Assembly: GCF_905404315.1 (NCBI RefSeq)
Contig: NC_066292.1
Span: 4,340,001 to 4,404,000 of the forward strand
DNA: 64,000 nt
Source of the DNA: Leptidea sinapis
Taxonomy: Eukaryota > Arthropoda > Insecta > Lepidoptera > Pieridae
Direction of reading: 5' to 3'
Below the pieces are notes generated by a model. That model was given only the letters and a program-made list of their open reading frames with translations, had not been told where the DNA came from and did not search any database. Numbering within the stretch: position 1 is the first letter of the stretch; every line of letters begins with the position of its first letter. Shown here one piece after another: positions 34,478-45,684 of this stretch. A program made the translations under genes and the position numbers.

Positions 34478-34616
34478 CCCCCTTATTCATAATGGGCCGC
34501 TAACTTTAAACAGCCGCTTAGGAGTGTTTTTTCTCATTCTGACTTAGGTCAATAGAAGAAGACAGAGTGAGAATTAGCAATGCTTTAAGTTAGCAGACTA
34601 TTATGAACAAGGGGTA
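34478..34616. mobile_element. Short MITE with CCCCTTATTCATAAT ends
   Basis: About 137 bp. Left CCCCCTTATTCATAATGG .. GCTAACTTTAAACAGC; right is the inverse (GCTTTAAGTTAGC .. ATTATGAACAAGGGG). TA flanks both sides, fitting a TA or TTA target. Confidence 0.7.
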
Positions 34617-35072
34617 TTAAGTTTATGTTTAAATAACGTGTGAACAGCGACTGGACATAATTATAAAAACTTACGTTTGTGGGTGAGTGTTCACCCTTTA
34701 AGCTATTATGTAATTTATGATCACTAGTTAGAGCATCAATTACAATGGTCTTGCCATTTGATATATTATGCTCCGTTTGTCAAAGTTATATTATTTAAGG
34801 TTTAATACGAAGATGTGTGTCCTAGTATTCTTAATTAAGATCTAGTAACAAAAGTTTTCTTCGTGGGTATAAATAAATAAATAAAAAAAAAAATACTGAC
34901 TTCACACATTAGTTGTAAACAAGGTAACTAGAAATTAAAACATACATTTTCTCTCCACGGCACAATGTACAAGCATTATGGAGATGGTACCAAGTTTTAT
35001 ATAAAAAATTACCTTTTATATTTTTATTTTATATATTGAATAGTTTTATACAAAAATGTTGTATTTTTTTCA

Positions 35073-35373
35073 ATGGAGAGGGCTATGCTCGGAGTTTACC
35101 TGTGAGTCGCCGACATAGCCTAAATGATTGCGAAACTAAAGTGGCAGTGGGCAGGGCACATAGTACGACGGACATATGGCCGTTGGGGCAGTAAAGTCCT
35201 AGAATGGCGACCACGTACCGGAAGAAGCAGTGTTGGTAGAGCCCCCCACAATATGGACTGACGACGATCTTTTCAAGATCGCCGGAATACGTTGGATGAG
35301 GGCAGCGCAGGACCGATCGTCGTGGAAATCTTTGGGGGAGGCCATTGTCCAGCAGTGGATGTCTTCCAGCTGA
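35073..35373 (+). pseudogene. RTE-type LINE ORF2 C-terminus
   Basis: Encodes MERAMLGVYL, then VADIA and KLKWQWAGHIVRRTYGRW, RPRTGRSSVGRAP, and in a shifted frame WTDDDLFKIAGIRWMRAAQD and SWKSLGEAIVQQW to a stop at 35371-35373. This is the conserved tail of arthropod RTE elements. Two internal stops and one frameshift. Further 3' ends of this subfamily are at 37430, 39823 and 44350. Confidence 0.85.
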
Positions 35374-36154
35374 TAATGATATTTTTTCATTTTCTTGTTG
35401 TATTCTAATGTTATATTTTCTGTATATGTTACATTAGGGATAAAATAGAAGTAAAACTCTTTGATCTTTCCACACTTCCGCCTCTTTGGTGTTTAACATT
35501 ATAATTCAAACTTCAAAATTAAATATGTAAATGTATAAGACATAATTATCAGCGTCGTAAATCTCAGCTAATATATTGCTTAGACCTCGATTTATAGATT
35601 TCTCCAAAGAAATTCGGCGCCACTTTCATAATGTCATCGAAATTTGCCATCTGATCATTGTTCTGGCAATTTAAATTTGCAGATTTAATGATTAATTTTA
35701 CTGTGATTAAATAAAGGACTATTAATCCAATTAAAACAAATTTATGTGAGTTCCTGTTAATAATAGGCCAAACGGAGAAATATAGTGGGAATGTTTCGGT
35801 AAAACTCTCAAATTTGTATTTGAATTATAACAGTTATTTATATAACAGTTATGTAATATATAATTTATAATAGTTAAAACCCAGTTTGCTTCTATTTCTA
35901 CTTCACAACAACTAGGGTGGTTTCTAGTCATATTGATGTCTTGTCATTATAAGACAATAGCTGGTATTCATAGGAGCAGACAACGCTTATATGAGCTATA
36001 TAGTGAGAGTTTATAATAATGATGTATATTTTCTCGCGTGCGTGAAAAAATTCTGAGAAATATTTAAAAATTGATGTTCTAATGCAATGTCAATGAATAT
36101 TAGACAATTTTTTTTTTCTTTTTGTATTCTGCGTCTTGGCAATCTGTCTTTCAA

Positions 36155-36260
36155 CAATGATCCATTAAGCTGTCTGAAAATGATTGTATTTTGGCGTTGT
36201 GTTTAGGAGAGGCTTTTCCGGTGAGAAGTCTCTCAATTCTTGTCCACAAATCTTGCTGCT
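36155..36260 (-). pseudogene. Possible coding remnant, unidentified
   Basis: The minus strand reads DLWTRIERLLTGKASPKHNA and KIQSFSDSLMDHC before a stop. The composition looks protein-like and recalls uncharacterised transposon-borne insect proteins, but I cannot place it in a family. Confidence 0.2.
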
Positions 36261-36482
36261 AGTCCCTGAATACAGTGGCGCTTCAGCCTGGTGAATTTAA
36301 GGCTGCCAGGACCCTGAAGTTGAAAAGCAAGTTTGTTTCTATGACTGTTAAGTCTAAACTTAGCTCTTACTGTACTTTTCTATTTCTTTAGACAAATAAT
36401 TAAGAATATACTCGTATCAAATTGAACAAGAATGGCTCGGTATGTCAATAACTGGGAGTCTGGAAGAGTGAAAGATTGCAGC

Positions 36483-36799
36483 TTTTTTTTTAAATAAAAA
36501 TAAGGGAGGAGACGAGCAGGACGTTCAGCTGATGGTAATTGTACGATACACCCTACCCATTATAATGCAGTGCCGCTGGGTTTTTGAAAAACCCAAATAT
36601 TCTGAGCGGCACTACAATTGCGCTCGTCACCTTGAAACATAAGATGTTGAGTCTCAATTGCCCAGTAATTTCACTAGCTACAGCGCCCTTCATCCGAAAT
36701 ACAGTAATTTTTACACATTACTGCTTTACAGCAGAATTAGGTGCCATTGCAGTACGCATAATCTAGCCGGCTTCCTGTGCAAAGGAGCCTCCCACTGGT
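36483..36799 (-). repeat. SINE-like repeat (CCAGTGGGAGGCTCC family), copy 6
   Basis: Full-length in reverse: poly(T) at the left, GACGAGCAGGACGTTCAGCT, and GGAGCCTCCCACTGG at the right. Confidence 0.85.
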
Positions 36800-37429
36800 A
36801 AATGTTTTTTTTTTTCTGATATCTCATTTCTATTCTATATATGTTTTATTGTATCACAAATGCTGCCTTCTCCACCAGTGTTGTTCAGTTACTTCTAGAA
36901 AATATTAAAACAAAATTTCAATTTATTCTTTGTTATCCCCGCAGAAATAATTAATTTAAATTAAATCTCTACACATGAGAAGATTGCTGATATATAGGAC
37001 ATTTTTGTACTTATAATTGGCAAAGCCGTCAACAGTAATTAAACATTTGCAAAGATATCATCGCTTTAAATATTTTGATGTTTTTTTATGAATGCTACCA
37101 CTTGCGTCACCCTTGTTTAAACAATGAAGAATAAAAATCGACAGATATCAAAGTTATGATCAAGGTTGATGTGGTATTTATAATTTTAATCGTCTAATGA
37201 ATAAGTTACTTTGGTGTCCACGTTATGAATTAAGTCGTCAGGCCGTAAATCATTGTAATCATTCTATCTCGCTCGCACTCATTGATATTATCATTGATCA
37301 TAGATCGTTGTAACTTTTATTGCTCTTACTACTTATAACAACAGTTAGTCGATATGAAAAGATTTAATAACTGCATTATGGTTTGGAATTATAAAATTAA
37401 AAATATAATCCGATTAAATTTGTAACCGA
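36800..37429. other. Intergenic, nothing recognised
   Basis: AT-rich; no ORF or RNA gene. Confidence 0.5.
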
Positions 37430-37533
37430 ATTCGTTGGATGAGGGCAGCGCAGGACCGATCGTCGTGAAAATCTTTGGGGGAGGCCTTTGTACAGCAGTG
37501 GACGTTTTCAGGCTGATGACGATGATGATGATG
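37430..37533 (+). pseudogene. RTE LINE 3' end with (GATGAT)n tail
   Basis: TGGATGAGGGCAGCGCAGGA ... GGGGGAGGCCTTTGTACAGC matches the end of ORF2 at 35310-35373, followed by the GATGATGATGATGA tail typical of RTE. Strongly 5' truncated. Confidence 0.8.
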
Positions 37534-37784
37534 AAATTTGTAACCAAAATTTATGAACGATGCGGGACTCGAACCCGCGATCTCTCAGGTGTATTTTTGG
37601 TATGTTTTGTTCAACTCTTAGGTTGTGGCTTCATTTACAGGATCTACTTTACAGTTGACAAACTGCTCAACCCCAATAGTTGCATATAAGGAAATTGACT
37701 TGTGATGTCGCTCTTTTAAATCTAAACATTTTTTTACAAGTTCGTTCGAGTCCCGCATCGTTCATAAATTTTGGTTACAAATTT
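37534..37784. repeat. Palindromic element with tRNA T-arm ends, copy 2
   Basis: AAATTTGTAACCAAAATTTA then TGAACGATGCGGGACTCGAA on the left; the inverse on the right (GAGTCCCGCATCGTTCATAA then ATTTTGGTTACAAATTT). The interior (GGATCTACTTTACAGTTGAC, CTCAACCCCAATA) is the reverse complement of the interior of 5686-5983. It sits directly after an RTE tail. Confidence 0.75.
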
Positions 37785-38538
37785 AATTTGTATTATTAAT
37801 TACAGTAGAGTAATATCACTTATAATAACAAACTGTTTAAATATAATATAACATAATAATTATTATAATATAATATAACATTAATACTTATTTTATAATA
37901 GTAAAAATTAATATTCTTCATCCGAGTCATCTGTGCGACTATAGTTAGCACCTGTAGGTTTATAGATAATCAAAGGTTCAACTTGATCTCACAAAAAAGG
38001 TTTTTTTTAATCCGTTTTCTGTAGGACTTTAGCATGCGTGCTATTGGGGTAGTTTCGGTTTATGATAAGTCTGAAAATTTGAATTTAAAAGTGAGTCCGG
38101 GTTAGGTAATTGGCGAGACATTAGGAGGTACAATTTTACAAACACAGAGTTATTTCTATTCGTTTGCATAATGAATTATTTTATAGAATTCGTCACAGAT
38201 TACTCAACGCTCAAAACTTAATTGAATAGATTATTTCGTAAATGTTACATGTTCACTTAAAATATTTATTTTATTGCATGTGTAACCTCTTTTAAATTGT
38301 CGTTTTCTAACGAGCCTTGAGATGTTTATGAAAGTACACTTGTAAGAAGGCATTACCTAACATTGCTTAGCTGTAACAATGACTAACTTAAGTGTAATAA
38401 TGTGTGGCAGCTGAAACTTAACAATATGCGCTTCTGCTTTGTTTGAACATTCCTTTGATTATGAAAGTTGCATGAATACAATGTTTCAACTTCATTCAAA
38501 TTCAAATTAACCATATTACAATTATTTATTATTATGAA

Positions 38539-38763
38539 CTAGCCGTTCCCGCCCGCTTAGCAGGGCGAATTTTAAAAGTAAATAAATTAAATTTTATTCA
38601 TCTTATTACAAATACAATAAAAATAGCCATAAACTATAAGCCATAAAACATAAACTATTAACGATAAATTTCGCATCAAATAGTGGTAGTTTCATTTCGA
38701 TACGATCAGAGGTTTAGGCGTGAAAGAGCTTCAAACAAAGACCATTTTCATTATATATATAGA
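38539..38763 (-). mobile_element. Helitron-like element, tandem unit 1
   Basis: On the minus strand it runs from TCTATATATATAATG to CTAG (38539-38542), preceded on the + strand by A. It shares GCCGTTCCCGCCCGCTT, GGTAGTTTCAT and CTTCAAACAAAGA with unit 2. Confidence 0.65.
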
Positions 38764-38949
38764 CCAGCCGTTCCCGCCCGCTTCGCAAGGCGAATTTTAA
38801 ACAGGAACGTTGAAATTCGGAAAATAAGTAGCCATAAACCATTTAGGATAAATTTTGCATCGAATGGTAGTAGTTTCATGTTGATACAATCAGTGGTTTA
38901 GGCTAAAAAGAGCCTCAAACAAAGAACATTCTCGTTACATATATATAGA
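38764..38949 (-). mobile_element. Helitron-like element, tandem unit 2
   Basis: Abuts unit 1 with no spacer. Minus-strand start TCTATATATATGTAACG, end CCGGCTGG-type (CTAG mutated to CTGG). The shorter interior lacks about 40 bp present in unit 1. Confidence 0.65.
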
Positions 38950-39129
38950 AGAAAATAAGATAAGAAAAGAAGATTGTATTATTTATGATGTATGTGTGAT
39001 GACATATGCCAACTTAACTACGTCACTGTTGGTCCAATACGAATGCTCAAAGCAGCTGCTTTTAAAAGAGCTATTCCCGGAGTCTCAGCGCGACAGAATC
39101 CATAATCCAGAGGAATTCGCAGAAAAAGC

Positions 39130-39185
39130 AATGAAACGTAGCGCAAATAATTAAGTTGAAGTGGCAATGGGCAGCCCACACAACT
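39130..39185 (+). pseudogene. RTE LINE fragment, upstream piece
   Basis: AAGTTGAAGTGGCAATGGGC corresponds to the KLKWQW(A) motif of the RTE tail seen at 35073-35373. Separated from the downstream piece at 39823 by a MITE and other sequence. Confidence 0.45.
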
Positions 39186-39235
39186 CAAAATAACTTACTA
39201 GAATTTTCTTTGATTAACTTGAGTGTTACACATTA

Positions 39236-39630
39236 AAATAAAACACTTTTAAAAGGATTAAAACGCGTGAAATCATTTTTACATTAACTATAACTATGTT
39301 TTTACATTATTTTTTGCGTAAAAATTACATTTTCATGAAGTGAAACTTCTAATGCGACTTCCAACAAGGCGATGAACGTTTAACGCTACTATGGAGGGGT
39401 ATGAAAGAACTTTTGAGTTAAGCGTTTAATGCTCCTAGGGAGGGGTTTTGTTTAAAGAAACAGTATGATTTCACCAAAAAATCAATATCTAACCCTCCTA
39501 TTTTCATTTCCAAATTACGAAGTTTGACTTCTTCCGCGCGGAGGGACTCCACGCACTATTTTTATTATTTTAGCCAACCCGACGTTGGCTAGAGCAGACA
39601 ATTACGTGCGTTTTAATCCTTTAAAAATTT
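39236..39630. mobile_element. MITE, GGATTAAAACGCG family, copy 2
   Basis: AAACACTTTTAAAAGGATTA on the left and GCGTTTTAATCCTTTAAAAA on the right, as in 8889-9182. The interior has CTTCTTCCGCGCGGAGGGAC and CCAACCCGACGTTGGC inverted motifs. Confidence 0.6.
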
Positions 39631-39822
39631 TTTCACATTATTCATCAAGGTCATGAAAATAATATTTATGAATGTCAAATCTTTTTTGTATTTTTACATA
39701 TTTTTGGTGACACACTTTTAATAAATAAAGTTATTGTAGAGAATTGTATTAGCGATTATAAAAATAAATAAAAACTAAAACTAAACCACCAAGATGGTCT
39801 GATGATAAGTAGCAGGGAACCG

Positions 39823-39905
39823 TAGGATGCACGCCGCTCAAGATCACACGTCGTGGAAGTCTCTGGTGTGGTTCAGCAGTCGACTTCTTCAGAATGATGA
39901 TGACG
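39823..39905 (+). pseudogene. RTE LINE 3' end
   Basis: Encodes AAQDHTSWKSLVWFSS, matching AAQDRSSWKSLGEA in the 35073-35373 copy, then a GATGATGATGACG tail. The 133-codon ORF that starts here runs on into unrelated sequence and is not a gene. Confidence 0.65.
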
Positions 39906-40865
39906 TTGTGAATAAGGTGTTAGTTCACACGTGCAGAACAGAAATGTCTCAAGTTGGAGCCTATAGCCTTATAACGAGGAAAGATTTTATTGTCTGTTTG
40001 TTTGTTTGCATTGAATTGGCTCCGAAACTTTGTTTAAAAAGTCATCTCAGTTGTAGCAAATTTATCGCACAAACTATTTTAAGAATTATTTTAAGTTCCG
40101 TGATAGATGTATTTTGTATATTTTATATTACAACGTCATACTCCAGTTTATGTTTATTTTATAAGATAAAATATTATGTGACATTAGCTGTTAAGCTTTT
40201 ATATAGGATGCATTTATCAGGCTGTTAATAATTGTGTTTTTTATTAGTGTGTTTTTCATTTAGTACTATTTAATGGTATATTTTTAGTACTGTTATATTT
40301 TTTGTAACTCTACATTTTTTAAACATTATATTTTAAGACATAAAATATATACTTTTTACATTTATGAGAACATAATTCCTACGAGTACTTAATTAAAATT
40401 TTATTTGAAAGAACGTCAGATTTTACGTTTAAACTTAAATAACAATGAACTACATAATATACCATAAGGAAAAGGTATAAAAGTAATTACATGATGAAAT
40501 GGTTGGTGTCACAATTTAACTACTGCAGGTTAAGGTTATGTTACTTATGTGTTGACAATTCTTTACGTATTTTTTTAGTGAAGTTCCTTAAGACGTATTT
40601 TTTTCTTTATAAAGTTTATCTGGTTAATAACAATAGTACTACTATTTACGCGTTGTTACGTATTTAAAAGTTCATCTAAGTAATAATTTTACATAACATA
40701 GAGCGGTGATAGTAAAATAATAATATAGAGGGTGAATTTTCATGCAGTTTTAGTTTTTATCAAAATCGTGTTCCGAGACTATTTGAATACTTTTCGCTAT
40801 TATAGTTTCGGATTTGGCCATCCACGCTCACTGGGAAAATTCACAAATTTGTTGTTTAATCCTTT

Positions 40866-41488
40866 ATGGCGCCTCTTCAAAATCGGCGATTAAAGGCGAG
40901 ATTACACGCGAGTACGACATAATTTTTTGTGAATTTACCATCGGATATAAAGCCTCCTCTCCACTATCGGCGATGATCGTTACTTGTATGATCGTCTGTC
41001 ATCGGCAAGTTAATCGTTGATTATTGCATAAGCATCCACGAGAACGTCCGTGATCATTTATTGGGCGTTAGTCTGTTAAGACGGACGTGGAGTTTATAGC
41101 CTGCTGCTACCATTTTTTTAATTTCAATATATAAGTAGTTCTAATAAAGTTTTATGTTTAATTATAAATATATATGTTTAAGTAGTCATTGTATCGTACC
41201 TACTCGTGCTATGTAAATAAAAGGAAAACAAAACAATACCGCGGCGATGCAAAGTACGTACGCCTTCGCTCACTGTCCACTGTCCAGTGTCCTCCAGTGA
41301 ATGAATGACCAGCGATAGTGTGGGCACGCGCACGCAGTAACACGCGAATTCCCATAGATGCGTGCCCAAAAAACCGATATGTCACCGATCGCCGTGATCA
41401 CTATGACGGATATAGGCGACTAGAAGCGAATAAGCCCTCCACAAGATTGAGCTCGCGCCTTTAATCGCCGATTGTGTGGAGGCGCCAT
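40866..41488. mobile_element. Foldback element with ATGGCGCCTC ends
   Basis: Terminal inverted repeats of about 37 bp: ATGGCGCCTCTTCAAAATCG .. GCGATTAAAGGCG on the left, and the inverse ending GTGGAGGCGCCAT on the right. GC-richer than its surroundings; no transposase. Confidence 0.65.
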
Positions 41489-41876
41489 TAACGCGCGAGT
41501 AACTTTTTGCCCCGTACAGCAACTTTGTCGTGTTATATTTTGGAACCAATACGAATTACTGACCCTCAATCTTAGAGCACATTCTCACCTTAAGAGCCCA
41601 CAACTTACAAGCCGAGAGCACTCTCTCGAGACAGAGAGAGATACAATATAAAATATACTGGCTTGTACAGCCACGGTGTTATATTGTAGGTATTGGTGCC
41701 TACACGTTTATGTTTCAAACTCATTTCAAATCACTCATTTGTCACGATTGCTGTCACATATACCTAATAAGAAGTGTTTTTATCATTTGAAAATTACAAT
41801 TTAGTTCCTAGTAAAACTCAATAAGTAAGCAATTAGTAGTTAGTTTACCAACAATATTTTTGCGTTAAAATAACCG
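41489..41876. other. No feature recognised
   Basis: Contains a purine-rich patch (GAGACAGAGAGAGATAC near 41630). Nothing else noted. Confidence 0.45.
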
Positions 41877-41920
41877 TTTATTATAATTAATACATATTTT
41901 AAAGCTGTATTAATAAACTT

Positions 41921-42148
41921 TTACATAATCAAAAATAAAAAGAACAAAAAAAGTGTAAAAAGTATTTTTAGTTGATCTCGACACCTCGCAACGACATTCC
42001 AATTTGAGTGCACAAAAATAAAATAGCTAACACCGCCTTCTAACAATTCAAACTTCAAACAGAATGCATTATCAGTTAAGTAACAGTTGATATTAGCAAC
42101 AGCCAACAGTATAATAAGAACATATTTCACGCTGTTGCATGTTGACAT
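41921..42148 (-). CDS. Candidate small secreted protein, 75 codons
   Basis: Begins MSTCNSVKYVLIILLAVANI then NCYL, a good signal-peptide profile: short polar start, hydrophobic core, small residues and Cys. The remainder has Cys and a strongly hydrophobic, low-complexity end (LFTLFLFFLFLIM), which is unusual and may be read-through of an intron. Upstream on the minus strand is a TTTTTATAATTAAATG stretch; a minus-strand AATAAA lies at 41877-41882, about 40 bases after the stop. If the gene is real, the first exon may end earlier. No family recognised. Confidence 0.3.
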   Translation of the reverse strand: MSTCNSVKYVLIILLAVANINCYLTDNAFCLKFELLEGGVSYFIFVHSNWNVVARCRDQLKILFTLFLFFLFLIM

Positions 42149-42353
42149 TTGTATAAAAATGCATCGTTTCGATCGTAAACATTTAATTATAAAAACATTG
42201 ACACAGTTCTGTCATCGCTGGAGATAAGATAAAATATTAGTTACTTATGAGACGCCAGTAGAATAGCGGTCACCCCTACTATCTGACGAAACAATTCTTC
42301 TATTGTCTGACCTAATATTGTATTTTAACAGTGATTTTGTAAAGGCGATAATA

Positions 42354-42713
42354 TCTTAATATATATAAATCCAGTGTCCTGATATTTGTTTCCAGTGAAC
42401 TAATGAATGGATTTTAATGGGGATTACTTCATGGAGTGCAGTTTATTCCAACTTGAGAGAAAGGATAGTTTTTATTTCGATTTGGGACCCACAATTAGTT
42501 TTATTTCCAATTTTTGTTTTATATGGACATATTTTTCATGAGAAAATTTTTTGACGCCCGGTTTGACAGTTCTGCTGTGAAACAATTTGGTTATATCAAC
42601 AGGGAGCATGTTTTATGAAATAATTCTTGATGATATGAAATATTATTGACAAATTCATAAAAAATAGTATTTTATTTTTAATGAACAGAACACCGTCTGT
42701 CGGGTCTGCTTAT
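42354..42713 (+). mobile_element. Helitron-like element, degraded
   Basis: TCTTAATATATATAAATCCA, GTGTCCTGATATTTGTTTCC and CATGGAGTGCAGTTTATTCC, ending GAACACCGTCTGTCGGGTC then TGCTTA. The right end matches the insertion at 61141-61272 (GAACAGAACAACGTCTGTCG in reverse). Confidence 0.6.
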
Positions 42714-43219
42714 TATATCAATATTTATCACCTCCAGAGCTAGATTACTATGCCGACGATAGTACTGGAGATGATCCAGCAGACATGGAGTGCACTATCA
42801 GTAAATCATTGACCGGTACCGTTAGAAATTGAATAATTTATTGACCGTGGTCCCTAATGAGTGGAAAATTGATCTGTAGATTACAATATAATAATACTTT
42901 ATTGAAAACAAACCATCACTACATAACTATCACTACATCATCACATAACATAAATAACAAACCAAAATTGGTAATAAAGTCTTAGAACTAAGAAAATATC
43001 ATCGCCAGAGAAGTTACCATTGATATATTAAAAGAAAATCAAATAGCAGTATGATATTCCAAATAAAGTATTCCAGAATCTATGAAGTAATTTTAACATT
43101 AATATAAATTTATACTCAAACATTGCAAGCACAATATCTCTTATATAGTTCAATCAATATGAATTAACGTAAGTAAGTAAAGGTACTTTCTTGTACCTGT
43201 TATATGTATTACCTTTTTT

Positions 43220-43510
43220 GATATGACAAAGGCATTCGATTTTGTTGATCATCATTTGAAATGAAATATGTAAAAATATGGTATAAGAGGCCCTGCTCTA
43301 AAGTGAATTGAAAGTTATTTAGCCGATAAACAACAAATTCTAAAAATAAATAAAAAACCGGAGTTAAGCTCAATCCACCCTATTCAGTTAGTAAATTTGG
43401 AGTTCCTCAGGGAAGTCTTATGGGACCCTTACTATTTTTAATTTATTTAAATGTGATGTGGGACTATAACTGTGTATTATTTGCTGATGACCTATAATTT
43501 TTCCTTACGA
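43220..43510 (+). pseudogene. LINE reverse-transcriptase fragment
   Basis: Across frames it reads FDMTKAFDFVDHH, KYGIRGPALKWIESYL-like residues, GVPQGSLMGPLLFLIYLN and YYLLFADD-like residues. These are the RT core motifs including the catalytic (F/Y)ADD box. Many stops and shifts. Jockey/CR1-like by eye. Confidence 0.7.
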
Positions 43511-43936
43511 CCATAAAGCTCTAAGTTATAATATGACTGTTAACTATATTCACATTGTTCAATGAGAATTATTAATATACCACACAGTGACCAAACTATT
43601 ATAGAAACAAACACTAAAAAAATTTTAGGCCTAATCTTAGTTAGATAACAATAAAAGGGCTATTTGGAAAAACAAGTAAAAACCAATGTCAAAAAATAAT
43701 TATAAGATATTTTTATGTCAATGGCCAGTTTGTGAGCATTTAGTTCAAATACCCTTCACCGGTTTTGGTAGAAATGTCCTTGGCCATTGATATTCTAAAG
43801 AAACTACTTGTTCAGTGATCGGAAAAATAACCAATGTCAAGTAATAGTCCTTGAATTATTTAGAAAAACCACATTATTCTTTTTATTTAAATAATATTTT
43901 TGTTTAATACCACCAATGTCAGGACTGATTGATTTT

Positions 43937-44235
43937 ATGCAGTATTTACAGGTACCACATATAAATACAAGTCATGTTATCTAATCAAGGAAGATATGTG
44001 TATGTACTACCTCTTTGGTGTTCATGATTTAGCCAATGATGATGCTATCATGTATTGTTACTCTGAAACAGAAGGGAAGAAAGGAGCTTCCGATGTGACT
44101 TTGTTGCTTCTACATTATTTTAAGAATAGGGACATAACACCAGATACTCTTACACTACTTAGCGATGGATGGGGAGGTCAGAACAAGATTCATTTGCTTC
44201 CAATATTTTTGGTGCATGTAGTAAAATTGTTTTAA
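43937..44235 (+). pseudogene. DUF7869-like transposon-associated protein fragment
   Basis: MQYLQVPHINTSHV is followed by a stop and frame change, then YLFGVHDLANDDAIMYCYSE, GKKGASDVTLLLLHYF and LTLLSDGWGGQNKIHLL. The order (LPLP.. , ..HDL.., K(K/R)GA(D/S)(E/D), LxSDGxGGQNxN) matches a large family of uncharacterised invertebrate proteins that I associate with DUF7869, often found next to transposons. A one-base shift separates the two parts, and it is truncated after 80 residues. Confidence 0.5.
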
Positions 44236-44349
44236 ATTTTACAGAATATCTTTCCTATAAGAGGATATACCTAGGATATATATGATTTTGTTCTTGACCC
44301 TGTGTATAGTGAGCCTATTAAAATTAATTCAGTAAAGATGGATAATTTA

Positions 44350-44475
44350 CATCATTTTCATCATCATTTCAACCACAAGACGTCCACTGCTGGACAAAGG
44401 CCTCCCCCAAAGATCGCCACGACGATCGGTCCTGCGCTGCCCTCATCCAACCTATTCCGGCGATCTTGACCAGAT
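44350..44475 (-). pseudogene. RTE LINE 3' end
   Basis: Reverse of the 35310-35373 sequence: CATCATCATTTC tail, ACGTCCACTGCTGGACAAAG, CTCCCCCAAAGATCGCCACG, CTGCGCTGCCCTCATCCAAC. Confidence 0.8.
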
Positions 44476-45255
44476 GTCTTGTTGTCTGTCCATCTCATCT
44501 GTTCGTCGAATAATGTGCCCTGCCCGCTGCCAGTTTTCACTTTCAGTTTCGCTACCATCTGGGCTATGTTGGAAGCTTTGGATTCTACATTACCTTCTGA
44601 GCTACCATGAGCTTCCTCATCAGGCCCATAGATCCATCGTGGCCCATGCTACAAATTACACTATAATAAACTTCGACTGCTACATCTATACGTTGCCGCA
44701 TTTACTCCAGTTATTTAAAATATTCTTGGTATTGACCAGTTTATTAGTTTATTGAAGCAGAAATGAAAAATATTTCGTTCCGCTATCAGTCAATCAATAT
44801 TATGTCCTTATATGTGTATCGGCTTGCACAAAGACATATTGTCAAATATTACAATTTCACTATTGATATCATAAATCTTAGCGAATCGGCCCTTGTTCAC
44901 TAGTAGGTCCCAAAAACAAACTAAGACTGCTAATCACAATTCACAATACGTATCGGCCCTTGTTCACTACTATTTCGTCAATAATCTCAGGAAATTGCAT
45001 ACACGCTCCAATGTTTACTATTATTGTTTTGCAAATTAGGTATGAAAAAAAATACCATCCAGTATGCTCGACGTCTCACACTGCTAACTTCATACCTAGA
45101 TTTATTACAATATCACTATAGTGTACCCGTGACATTACAATGTCACTACAACCAGGCCATTAAACTGTAAGAAATGAAGTGGATTGACAATCTACCGTTT
45201 AATTATAATATCACTAAGAAATTATAATATCACGGCTTTGACAATTATACAAATT
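44476..45255. other. No confident feature
   Basis: Contains a duplicated word, CGGCCCTTGTTCACTA (at 44887 and 44954), and several AATATCACTA-type repeats between 45110 and 45240. Probably old repeat DNA. Confidence 0.45.
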
Positions 45256-45345
45256 AAATTTGTAACCAAAATTTATGAACAATGCGGGACTCGAACCCGC
45301 GACCTCTCGGGCTCTGAGCCAACCATTTGAGTACGCATGGGTCGT
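45256..45345 (-). repeat. Palindromic tRNA-like element, half copy
   Basis: AAATTTGTAACCAAAATTTA as in 37534. On the minus strand it carries GGTTGGCTCAGAGCCCGAGA and GCGGGTTCGAGTCCCGC, i.e. D-arm and intact T-arm, with the anticodon arm missing. Confidence 0.65.
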
Positions 45346-45684
45346 AAATTTATTTAATCACTTTTAAATAACAAATTGTAAGGTTATATTTATTACTAAT
45401 GAAGAAGTCAACAACATATGTGAAAAAATAATTTCACGCTATTTATCGATTTCAGTGTGGTTATTGTTTTATGTAACGTCAACAATTTGCATATGGTGGC
45501 GTCACTGTCTATTGGCTAACTCGTCTTGTGCGAGTGGTAATAGAGAAAGCAGACGACCAAGGTCAAGTTTAGATACGGCACGCTATTGAGCTCATGTAGT
45601 ATTTTTAACAGTAACTTCAAATGCAAATATTATTACTAAAATAAAATTGTAATTGAAAGACAAGATCTACCAAGTATTTTTTTA

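Noticed and set aside
39827..40228. 133-codon + strand ORF
   Set aside because: The first ~25 codons are an RTE LINE 3' end and the rest is unrelated AT-rich sequence.
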